Source: a virus
DNA: 64,000 bases
Direction: 5' to 3' (one strand)
IMG/VR virus record: IMGVR_UViG_3300043468_001414
Coordinates: 32,664 to 96,663 of that record
The position numbers and the translations under genes were made by a program. Every line of letters begins with the position of its first letter. The first letter of the stretch is position 1. The notes beneath the pieces are model-generated. The model searched no databases. It saw nothing but the letters and a program-made list of their open reading frames with translations, and was not told the origin of the DNA. Positions 32,676-39,608 of this stretch are shown one piece after another.

Positions 32676-33920
32676 ATGAATATGGAAATTAGAAAAACGC
32701 CTGTCAGCGATGACATGCCATACTATGACTGGACTTTGCGGGAAAGCACGACCTACTTGAGGGAGATCTTGCAGGAGTTCCCTTTTGCGGATTGGAAAAC
32801 AGAAATCATTCAAGATGAGGAGGGGGAACTGGAGGTCCGGCAGAGTCGCAGTCAAGCAGTCCAGGTCGCGGCGATGCTGAGCTTGTTTTGCACGGCGATG
32901 TTGCCCGATGGGGCGAATCGTATGGGATTTATCTATAATGCAAATAGTCAGCGGTCTGGCAAGACTTTGCTGGCGAAGTTGGCGATTATGGCGGTCTGTG
33001 GTGTTTTTAAAGCGCAGCCGTGGAAGGGGAACGAAGACGATCTCAATAAAGTGCTGGATTCAGAGATGCTGGCAGGGTCTCTTTATATTTGCTTCGACAA
33101 TGTGAGGGGCTATATGGGGAGTCAGACGCTGGAGGGCTTGATGACGGCTCCGCAGTGGACTGGCCGTGTGCTGGGTAAGACGCAGATGTTCACCGCAGAG
33201 AATCACATGAATCTCTTCATTACGGGGAACGATTGCATTGTATCGCCGGACATGGCGCATCGGTGCTTGATTTGCGATCTTTTTGTGGAGCAGGGTGATG
33301 TGCAGGAGCGACAAGTCAAGAATCTGATCGATGAGGTGTGGTTGATGGATATTGAGAATCGGAGGAATATCCTTTCGGCTTTATGGGGGTTGGCGAAGCA
33401 CTGGAACAAGGCGGGGCGTCCTACTGCTACAAGCCTTGGATTTAAGCCGAGGTTGGGTTTTGAGCGGTGGGGGGATTTGATCGGAGGGATTGTCGGAGCG
33501 GCTGGCTTCGGGAATCCGCTGGAGAAAGTGCAGTTGGAGTCAGCCGGTGACTCTGAGGAGCGGAATATCCATAAGCTGATTGATCGGATGCGGGATATGG
33601 CTTTAGGCGAGAGCCGAGGAGAGTTTAGCTTCCAGCAAGTTGTTGATTTTTGCCACGATGATGGGCTTTTTGATTATATGCTTGATGGAAAGGAGACTCA
33701 AGACGGGTATAAGCTCAATGCGTCTTCAACGAGTAGGTTTGGGTTAACCTTGAATCGATACGCTCCGAAGGTAAGCGGGGGATTTTGCGGAAAAGATGCA
33801 GATAAAACAAGGCCTCCCCGCAAGTATCGCCGAAAGGCAGAGGAAGGGCATGAGGAAGTCGTGGCTTTTGGATGTTTCGGCGATGGCCGTCATCGCCGTT
33901 ATTACATCGAGTGGAAATAG
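32676..33920 (+). CDS. Replicative ATPase/helicase-like protein
   Basis: 414 residues. Walker A is in IYNANSQRSGKTLLAKLAI (Lys96), Walker B-like in LYICFDNVRG (Asp141), and FITGNDCIVSPDMAHRC follows like sensor/arginine-finger motifs. The N-terminal ~60 residues lack any domain, suggesting loss of an N-terminal part now encoded at 30676. A strong terminator follows. Likely DNA unwinding in phage replication with the CHC2 primase. Confidence 0.78.
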   Translation: MNMEIRKTPVSDDMPYYDWTLRESTTYLREILQEFPFADWKTEIIQDEEGELEVRQSRSQAVQVAAMLSLFCTAMLPDGANRMGFIYNANSQRSGKTLLAKLAIMAVCGVFKAQPWKGNEDDLNKVLDSEMLAGSLYICFDNVRGYMGSQTLEGLMTAPQWTGRVLGKTQMFTAENHMNLFITGNDCIVSPDMAHRCLICDLFVEQGDVQERQVKNLIDEVWLMDIENRRNILSALWGLAKHWNKAGRPTATSLGFKPRLGFERWGDLIGGIVGAAGFGNPLEKVQLESAGDSEERNIHKLIDRMRDMALGESRGEFSFQQVVDFCHDDGLFDYMLDGKETQDGYKLNASSTSRFGLTLNRYAPKVSGGFCGKDADKTRPPRKYRRKAEEGHEEVVAFGCFGDGRHRRYYIEWK

Positions 33921-33942
33921 CGACATCGGAGATAATCTTTAA

Positions 33943-33972
33943 GGGTGACAGGAATCCCTGTCACCCTTTTTT
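33943..33972 (+). terminator. Rho-independent terminator of the early operon
   Basis: Perfect 10-bp stem GGGTGACAGG / CCTGTCACCC with an AATC loop (33943-33966) followed by six T residues. It ends the 26822-33920 operon. Confidence 0.95.
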
Positions 33973-34405
33973 ATGCTCGCAAACCATTGCTATTCATGCT
34001 CCGCGAGGGTTTGGGCGGGGGTCTTGCCATACCACTGCCCTATAAATAACATTGATTAGTATGTTGTTGCTGATTTTAGAATAGGTAGGAGTGGGTAGGA
34101 GGGGGTTTCTTGAGCTATAAAAAAAATCAAAGAAATGCAAAAATGCGTTGTTTTTATATAATACAGGAAATACCCCCGACAACCCCTGCCCACGGTTTTT
34201 TTTAATTGAAATGCTTTGCGCTTGCTGCTGTTAAGTTGGGCAGGGGTTAAGCGAACCCCCCGCCTAAACCCCCGCCTTTTTCAACCACCACCGTGGTAAA
34301 GGAATCTTTTTGGCTGGAAACTGGTAGGTTTCTGCGAAGCAGGTCCCAAGTTATCTTATGCGCTGGTTACAGGTTGACAAGTTACAATGAGGTTGGTGGC
34401 TCATT
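33973..34405. other. 430-bp non-coding region before the terminase genes
   Basis: No credible gene. It contains an A/T-rich stretch, a TATAAT at 34157-34162 without a good -35 partner, a GGGTAGGA-type G-rich run near 34085-34105, and an 11-bp inverted repeat AACCCCTGCCC (34181-34191) / GGGCAGGGGTT (34238-34248) around 46 bases. A promoter for the terminase genes, a cos/pac site or a structured leader are all possible. Confidence 0.5.
34181..34248 (+). repeat. 11-bp perfect inverted repeat upstream of terminase small subunit
   Basis: Arms AACCCCTGCCC at 34181-34191 and GGGCAGGGGTT at 34238-34248; the loop holds TTGAAATGCTTTGCGC. It could be a long-loop RNA stem or a protein-binding site next to the packaging genes. 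Confidence 0.6.
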
Positions 34406-35083
34406 ATGCAGCAAAATCAACCAGGGAAATCTCTGGTGGTGGAAATCGCAAGTGCGTGGGGCACTTCGCGAGCCTATGTCTACAAGCTGGCCAAAAAAGG
34501 CTGCCCGGTAGACTCAATCGACGCGGCCAATGAATGGCGAAGCGCAAATGCAAAGCTTGGGGTTGGGTATCGGAGTCGCTCCGCGACACCTTCCCTCTCT
34601 GAAGATGAAGAAGGCGAGGTTGGAATAGGTGCAGGGGTCGCGGAACAACAACCCAACTGGGGTGCGGGGCGGAAGTCTTATTGTAAGACTCGCATTAATG
34701 TTCGCACTATTGAGAAATCTTTGAAGCAAGCGATTGAAATTGAGCGTATGGCTGCTGAGGTTGTTAATGCCGCGCAGGCGAATCCCGAGAAAATGGTTAC
34801 TGCGATTAATGCTTACAATAAAGCGCTTGCGAATCGAATGGAAGCGGAGAAAAAAGTTCTCGAGTATCAGGAGGTTCGCAAGCTCTTGATCCCGATCGAT
34901 GTTGCAAAAGACTTGATTAATAAGGCTTGGCTTCCGCTTTTGGCTCGCCTTCGAAGCGCGCCGAAACGGGCCGCAATGAAAGCAAATCCTTCTGATGATA
35001 CATTGGCTGAGGCGGTCTTCAAGGAGGAGATTGAGTCTGCAATCAAGGAGGGGCAAGATTGCTATGCCGCGGTTTTCGCATAA
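34406..35083 (+). CDS. terS: Terminase small subunit (Nu1-like)
   Basis: 225 residues. The N-terminal HTH (VEIASAWGTSRAYVYKLAKKGCP, ~10-35) is the DNA-recognition domain of Nu1-type subunits. A central coiled region (AIEIERMAAEVVNA; ALANRMEAEKKVLEY) would serve oligomerisation and large-subunit contact. It overlaps the large-subunit gene by 20 bases. An AGTCTTA-TTG-TAAGACT palindrome lies within the gene at 34674 and codes for SYCKTR. Confidence 0.85.
   Translation: MQQNQPGKSLVVEIASAWGTSRAYVYKLAKKGCPVDSIDAANEWRSANAKLGVGYRSRSATPSLSEDEEGEVGIGAGVAEQQPNWGAGRKSYCKTRINVRTIEKSLKQAIEIERMAAEVVNAAQANPEKMVTAINAYNKALANRMEAEKKVLEYQEVRKLLIPIDVAKDLINKAWLPLLARLRSAPKRAAMKANPSDDTLAEAVFKEEIESAIKEGQDCYAAVFA
34674..34690 (+). 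repeat. AGTCTTA-N3-TAAGACT palindrome inside the terminase small gene
   Basis: AGTCTTA / TAAGACT with loop TTG. In frame it codes within KSYCKTRI. The same coding version recurs at 62811 in another gene. Confidence 0.85.
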
Positions 35084-36899
35084 TAAAGAAGTTGTCGATG
35101 CTTTGACATCGGCGATGGTTGCAGCGCTCTCGCAGCCTCCAGAGGTTACGGTTTGGGAGTGGCTTGAAGAAAATGTCACGCTGACCGAGAGAGAGAGCCA
35201 AAGCGAGCCAGGCAAGTTTTCCACGCGCTCTAGGCCGTATATGCGCGAGCCGCTGGAATGTTTCCGTGACAAGCGAGTGACCGACTTGGTGCTTTGTTTT
35301 GGGACGCAAACAGGGAAAACCATGACTGTCATGGGCGGGGTCGGCTATCGCGTCGCGGTAGATCCCATGAACGCCCTTTGGGTGTTGCCGAATCGCGATC
35401 TCGCCAAAAGCTTCTCGCAGAACCGCTGGTTCCCTTTTATCGAAAATTGCCCGCCGCTTAATGCCATGAAGCCACTCGGCAAAGACCGGCATCTTTGGAC
35501 AAGGCTTGAGCAATGGTTTGCTCGCAGCACCCTGACCTGGGTTGGCAGCAACTCGCCCAGCCAATTGGCTTCGCGTCCTGCTGGACTCGTCTGCATGGAT
35601 GAAACGGACAAATTTGAGCTGAAAAGCGATCGCGAGGCTGGGGCGTTGCAGAACGCCGAGGAGCGCACAAAGTCATTCCCCTACCCTCTCCGCGTGAAAA
35701 CCAGCACGCCCACCACGAAGCACGGCCAGATTTGGAGCGAGTTCATGCTGGGCGATCAGAGGTTCTTCTATTTGCCATGCCCCCACTGCGGCACGATGAT
35801 TAAGCTCCTGTGGGGGCAAGTCCGCTGGTGGGAGCATGACGAGAGCGAGAGCAAGACCGATGGGGATTGGGATCTCGAAAAAGTCCGTCGCAATACTTAT
35901 TACCGCTGCCAAGAATGCGAGGGCAAGATCCTCGACGCGCAGAAAACCGCCATGCTCCGGCAAGGCGAGTGGCGTGCCGAGAACTCCCGAGGGCTATTCG
36001 GTCGGCGCAGCTATCACTTGAATTCTCTCTACGCTCCGCTCAAGGAAACGCAGTGGGGCAATCTGGCCGCGAAGTGGCTCATGACCAAGGGCAATCCTTC
36101 CCGCCGCCAAGCATTCATTAACTCCACTCTCGCCGAGCCGTGGGACAATGAGCTTCTGGTCGATGACGAGACGATCTCCATCACGCTCTACGACCGGCAA
36201 GAACTCCCGCCCGAGCGCATTCCGATCGCCACGATCGACGTCCAGGAGAATCACTTCTGGATGGTTATTCGGGCGTGGAGCACTCCGAAAATGGAAGGAG
36301 GCCAGCAGAGCTGGCTTTTGTTTGAGGGCAAGGTCGATACGATTGAGGAGATCGAGCGGCTTGTAGCCGAGCACCATGTCGAGCCACGGCGCGTCGGCAT
36401 GGATATGGCACACAAGCCGAATACCGTCTCCGCGTGGATGGTAAAAAACGGATGGCGCGGCCTGTGGGGTCGCGATAATTCGCAAGGCTACATCCATAGT
36501 GCTGTAGGCGCTCCGAGAGTTTTCAAGGACTACTCGCAAGTCCAGCGCCGCGATCCGCATCTCGGCACCATTTACCAGAACGAAGGCAACGAAAAGGCGC
36601 TATTTCTCTATTGGAGTAACGATCGCATCAAGGATCGTCTCGCTGCCTTGCGGGATAGCGGGCGTTGGCATGTGCATCCAGGGATTTCGAAGGACTATGT
36701 TCACCAGATCAACGCCGAGTCGAAGGAGATCAAGCGATCTCCCGTGACCGGGCGGATTACTTACTACTGGAAGCAAGTCCGTAGGGACAATCACTTGTTC
36801 GACTGCGAGGCCATGCAGGTCGTGATGGCACTTGTCGGCGGTGTTCTGGAGGAAGAGGCGTCTGCTCAAGGGCAGCTTCACTTGACGCCTTCCGCGTAG
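35064..36899 (+). CDS. terL: Terminase large subunit, GpA family
   Basis: 611 residues from ATG 35064, behind a GGAGGGG site and overlapping the small subunit gene. Walker A CFGTQTGKT (~78-86), Walker B LVCMDETDKF (Asp179-Glu180), zinc-type pairs CPHC (~239-242) and CQEC, and nuclease acidic motifs in IATIDVQ, VGMDMAHKP and FDCEAMQVV. This is the DNA packaging ATPase-nuclease of the lambda GpA group (Phage_GPA). Confidence 0.95.
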   Translation: MPRFSHNKEVVDALTSAMVAALSQPPEVTVWEWLEENVTLTERESQSEPGKFSTRSRPYMREPLECFRDKRVTDLVLCFGTQTGKTMTVMGGVGYRVAVDPMNALWVLPNRDLAKSFSQNRWFPFIENCPPLNAMKPLGKDRHLWTRLEQWFARSTLTWVGSNSPSQLASRPAGLVCMDETDKFELKSDREAGALQNAEERTKSFPYPLRVKTSTPTTKHGQIWSEFMLGDQRFFYLPCPHCGTMIKLLWGQVRWWEHDESESKTDGDWDLEKVRRNTYYRCQECEGKILDAQKTAMLRQGEWRAENSRGLFGRRSYHLNSLYAPLKETQWGNLAAKWLMTKGNPSRRQAFINSTLAEPWDNELLVDDETISITLYDRQELPPERIPIATIDVQENHFWMVIRAWSTPKMEGGQQSWLLFEGKVDTIEEIERLVAEHHVEPRRVGMDMAHKPNTVSAWMVKNGWRGLWGRDNSQGYIHSAVGAPRVFKDYSQVQRRDPHLGTIYQNEGNEKALFLYWSNDRIKDRLAALRDSGRWHVHPGISKDYVHQINAESKEIKRSPVTGRITYYWKQVRRDNHLFDCEAMQVVMALVGGVLEEEASAQGQLHLTPSA

Positions 36900-36903
36900 G
36901 TTA

Positions 36904-37101
36904 ATGAAAATAAACTCCCTTTGCAAATACCTCAAGCAGTCCAAGCTCGATCCTGTAAAAGCCATGAATGACTTGCAGGATCATGGGGTTATATCAGATA
37001 ACTGCATCGACGCGCAGGATGTCGGCGACTCCGAAGCCGCCGTGCAGTGGCTCATCGCTCGCGCGGCACTCGAGAAGACGACAGGGTTTCAGAAGCCATG
37101 A
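36904..37101 (+). CDS. Small hypothetical protein after terminase
   Basis: 65 residues. KINSLCKYLKQSKLDPVKAMNDLQDHGVISDNCID is helical and could bind nucleic acid, but no family is recognised. The stop overlaps the next ATG. In many phages this slot holds the head-tail joining protein W; length fits but the sequence is not clearly similar. Confidence 0.6.
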   Translation: MKINSLCKYLKQSKLDPVKAMNDLQDHGVISDNCIDAQDVGDSEAAVQWLIARAALEKTTGFQKP

Positions 37102-37250
37102 TGGAAATTTCTACGCAAATCATCTATCTTTTATTTTCGGTCGGCATCGGCTTTTGGTGCTATCGGCTAGGGTTTCTGGACGGCGCCGCCGCCCAACGCC
37201 GACAGGATCGAGAGAAAGAGTCCCGTTGGCGCGAATTCGAAGACCTGTGA
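37098..37250 (+). CDS. Small single-pass membrane protein
   Basis: 50 residues. One transmembrane helix (IIYLLFSVGIGFWCYRLGF) and a basic tail (RRQDREKESRW). ATGA/GTGA overlaps at both ends. Function unknown. Confidence 0.6.
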   Translation: MMEISTQIIYLLFSVGIGFWCYRLGFLDGAAAQRRQDREKESRWREFEDL

Positions 37251-37528
37251 GTGGCATCCTCGACACGGCCAAGGAGATTACGAGCGGGGATCGCAGGCGC
37301 GATTATGATGCCGCTCTGCCGAATCACCAGCGCATCGCCGCGCTGTGGAATGCTTACTTGCAGAGCCGTGCCGAGCCACAGGCCGCAGTCAGTCCGCTCG
37401 ATGCCGCTCACATGATGATCCTGCTCAAGCTCGCCCGCGCGTGCAAGACGCCCACCCGTGATACCTATGTCGATATCGCGGGTTACGCCAGATGCTCGGC
37501 AGAGATTTTAGGTTTTGAAAATGAATAA
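37247..37528 (+). CDS. DUF6378-like phage protein
   Basis: 93 residues from GTG 37247 overlapping the upstream stop. ILDTAKEITSGDRRRDYDAALPNHQRIAALWNAYL, DAAHMMILLKLARA and DTYVDIAGYA are the signature segments I associate with the DUF6378 family common in phages. Function unknown, perhaps nucleotide-related. Confidence 0.72.
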   Translation: MSGILDTAKEITSGDRRRDYDAALPNHQRIAALWNAYLQSRAEPQAAVSPLDAAHMMILLKLARACKTPTRDTYVDIAGYARCSAEILGFENE

Positions 37529-37799
37529 TAATCCCACCAAAGAAGAGTTGATCGCCGTCATGAAAGTGAATGCCAGTGCCGACGAGCTGGTTTCCGGCTT
37601 GGAGGGGTTAAATCTCGGGTGGTCGCTCGATTCGACTGGACGGCTTATCGAGGCGCGCGTCTGGAATTGGCCTTATGTCATAGGCCGGTATCGGCCTGAT
37701 TCCGTGGAGCCTCTTGCGATGATGCTTCGTGGGGCGATCTCGGACGCGGTGATTTTTTGCGGCGGGCAGGCGAGCGACACGGATGAGCGGTTAGGTTAG
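37521..37799 (+). CDS. Hypothetical protein
   Basis: 92 residues from ATG 37521, overlapping the upstream gene by 8 bases. LGWSLDSTGRLIEARVWNWPYVIGRYRP is beta-rich. No family recognised. Last gene of the + strand block; 107 bases without a gene follow before the convergent - strand block. Confidence 0.6.
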   Translation: MNNNPTKEELIAVMKVNASADELVSGLEGLNLGWSLDSTGRLIEARVWNWPYVIGRYRPDSVEPLAMMLRGAISDAVIFCGGQASDTDERLG

Positions 37800-37906
37800 G
37801 AATTTCTAGCCACCGCCACATCGAGGTCGGGAAACGTCCGTATGGGCGTTGCAACCTTGGAAACCCGGCGTCTGTAAAGGGGATGCATACCCGTCCCCGC
37901 CGCAAT

Positions 37907-38155
37907 TCACTCCTCGGAGAGCGAGCGATGGTAGGCCATGAAGAAGTCGCCAGCCTCGCGCATGAGGCTTGCTAATGAGGCGGCTGGGTCGTTGATTGTA
38001 TTCTGAACATCATAGTAAGCATGATCGATATCCAGAAACTCTGGCGTGCCTTGGCCATCGACAAACTCCATAATGAAGCGAGGCCAGTGATTGTGGATGA
38101 CAAACTCGCGGTCGCCAGCGAGGTCTTCGGCGTAGAGGAATTTAGGTAGGTTCAT
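37907..38155 (-). CDS. Hypothetical acidic protein
   Basis: 82 residues, acidic. FVIHNHWPRFIMEFVDGQGTPEFLDIDHA suggests a small alpha/beta fold. Last gene of the long - strand operon; its start overlaps the upstream gene's stop. Confidence 0.6.
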   Translation of the reverse strand: MNLPKFLYAEDLAGDREFVIHNHWPRFIMEFVDGQGTPEFLDIDHAYYDVQNTINDPAASLASLMREAGDFFMAYHRSLSEE

Positions 38156-38382
38156 GGCGTGGGCAACGCGTGGAATTTTCCAGACTCGTCGGCCTTGTAT
38201 AGTCGTCCTTCTGTGTAGCTCATCGCGTAGGGATACATCGTGTCGTTCATTTCACGCTGGGCTCGGACAACGGCGTCGAGCGCGTCTCGGAGGGCTTGGC
38301 GCACCGGAGGGTTGATGTTGCGGGTCTCCACGGCGGCGAGGAGCGTGGTTTCGATTTTCTGGAGTTGGTTTTCGAGTTTCAC
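38152..38382 (-). CDS. Hypothetical helical protein
   Basis: 76 residues from a GTG at 38382 that overlaps the upstream stop (GTGA). NQLQKIETTLLAAVETRNI and ALRDALDAVVRAQREMNDT form helices. No family recognised. Confidence 0.55.
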   Translation of the reverse strand: MKLENQLQKIETTLLAAVETRNINPPVRQALRDALDAVVRAQREMNDTMYPYAMSYTEGRLYKADESGKFHALPTP

Positions 38383-38657
38383 GTGAATAGATTCGTGCAA
38401 TCCTCCAACTCTTTTAAAGCGCCAACTTGAAAAGAAATGCCAAGCTCGCTTTCGGCTGCTGCGATGGCAGCGCGAACATCCGCAACAGGAACATAGCAAT
38501 CAATGTGGCCGCCGGAGACATTGAACATTCCATTATTATCCTGCCACGCGTAGAGGGTTCCGTCGGCGTAGAAGTCCGCGCCGCAATCATTGATTTCGAT
38601 TGAGACGCCTGCGGGGAAATTGGCTTTGTGATCTGCGTGGATTTTTGTGATTTTCAT
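38379..38657 (-). CDS. Hypothetical protein
   Basis: 92 residues. The N-terminal ~55 are beta-rich (GVSIEINDCGADFYADGTLY), followed by a helix (VADVRAAIAAAESEL). No family recognised. Coupled to both neighbours. Confidence 0.6.
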   Translation of the reverse strand: MKITKIHADHKANFPAGVSIEINDCGADFYADGTLYAWQDNNGMFNVSGGHIDCYVPVADVRAAIAAAESELGISFQVGALKELEDCTNLFT

Positions 38658-38719
38658 ATCCGGCAGTATCCTTCGCCTTCGCCGGTGAGTTGGAGTGATG
38701 GGGTGAGTTGGTGGGTCAT
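38654..38719 (-). CDS. 21-residue peptide gene, coupled at both ends
   Basis: The ATG at 38719 overlaps the upstream regulator's stop (ATGA) and the TGA at 38654-38656 overlaps the downstream ATG. The peptide begins MTHQLTPSLQLTGEG and ends GYCRI. Precise overlaps on both sides support translation, at least as a coupling ORF. Confidence 0.5.
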   Translation of the reverse strand: MTHQLTPSLQLTGEGEGYCRI

Positions 38720-39186
38720 AGCGATTTGATTTTCTCTAGCGCGCGGGTGGTGCTTTCGATTGAGGCATCTTCAAAGTATTTTTTTACTTTTTTGAATGGG
38801 GGTTTTTCTTTGAACAGTTTCTCAAAGGCGTCAATGTCCTTTTCCGTGAGTTTGATCGTGTAGGCGATTCGGACTTTCATGGTTTTTTTTATGGTTTTTG
38901 GGGTGAGCAGTTTGATTTTAATGAGCCCGGAAGCCACAGCGTATCGGGTGATGTCGGCGGTGTTTCTGAGGTTTAATTTCTGCATGGCATTCTGCCGATG
39001 CTTTTCCACGGTTTTGATGCTGATTTGTAGAGTGTCTCCGATTTGCTTATTCAAGAGGCCAAGGGCAATCAGGCGAATGACCTCCCCCTCCCTGTAAGTT
39101 TCCTCGGTTGTCGCGGCTTTCTTTTTTGTTTTTGCCGTGACAGCGTAAGTAAGCGCGATGGGGCCTTCGCGTTCAATTCGTTTCAT
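38716..39186 (-). CDS. LuxR/FixJ-type HTH regulator
   Basis: 156 residues. REGEVIRLIALGLLNKQIGDTLQISIKTVEKHRQNAMQKL (~33-72) is a GerE/LuxR HTH including the usual KTVE-H recognition helix. No receiver domain precedes it. The C-terminal ~55 residues (KVRIAYTIKLTEKDIDAFEKLF) form an unrelated small domain. Likely regulates this operon or host genes. Confidence 0.82.
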   Translation of the reverse strand: MKRIEREGPIALTYAVTAKTKKKAATTEETYREGEVIRLIALGLLNKQIGDTLQISIKTVEKHRQNAMQKLNLRNTADITRYAVASGLIKIKLLTPKTIKKTMKVRIAYTIKLTEKDIDAFEKLFKEKPPFKKVKKYFEDASIESTTRALEKIKSL

Positions 39187-39608
39187 GTCTCGTGGTAGTA
39201 TGTGAAGCCTGTGAACTCTTTAGATGCATTTGAATTAAATTCAACTAAGGTGCCGTTCTCTTTCATGTTTGTGTCCATAACAATGTCGTGTGGGGCGCTG
39301 ACTGAATAGTGGCGCTTTATTAGATGCTCAAAATAAAGCGCTTTCTCGTTAGAAACAGGGAATGTTTCATTGTCTATTTCTTCTTGAATGCAGGGAGGGA
39401 TTGCTACATGTAGACCGCTGTATTGTTGGCGAGCTTCGATAGGGTATTGATTTAAGTCAATTGCTCCGCTACCATTTGCGGCGTCGTCTTCGATTCGCTT
39501 TTTAATGGATTCTGGGGTCCTGTTAGTTTCTCCTAAAATTTCGTCTAAGCTGTTCCATGTGTCTTTGGCGAATTTTATTTCTTCTTCTGATTTGGCTTGT
39601 TTTTTCAT
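39183..39608 (-). CDS. Hypothetical protein
   Basis: 141 residues, acidic N-terminus. HVAIPPCIQEEIDNETFPVSNEKALYFEHLIK has no family I recognise. It lies between the SNF2 helicase and the LuxR regulator, with 4-base overlaps to both. Confidence 0.6.
   Translation of the reverse strand: MKKQAKSEEEIKFAKDTWNSLDEILGETNRTPESIKKRIEDDAANGSGAIDLNQYPIEARQQYSGLHVAIPPCIQEEIDNETFPVSNEKALYFEHLIKRHYSVSAPHDIVMDTNMKENGTLVEFNSNASKEFTGFTYYHET

Noticed and set aside
34140-34170. Promoter with TATAAT at 34157
   Set aside because: No acceptable -35 box at 16-18 bases upstream; mentioned only as part of the gap description.
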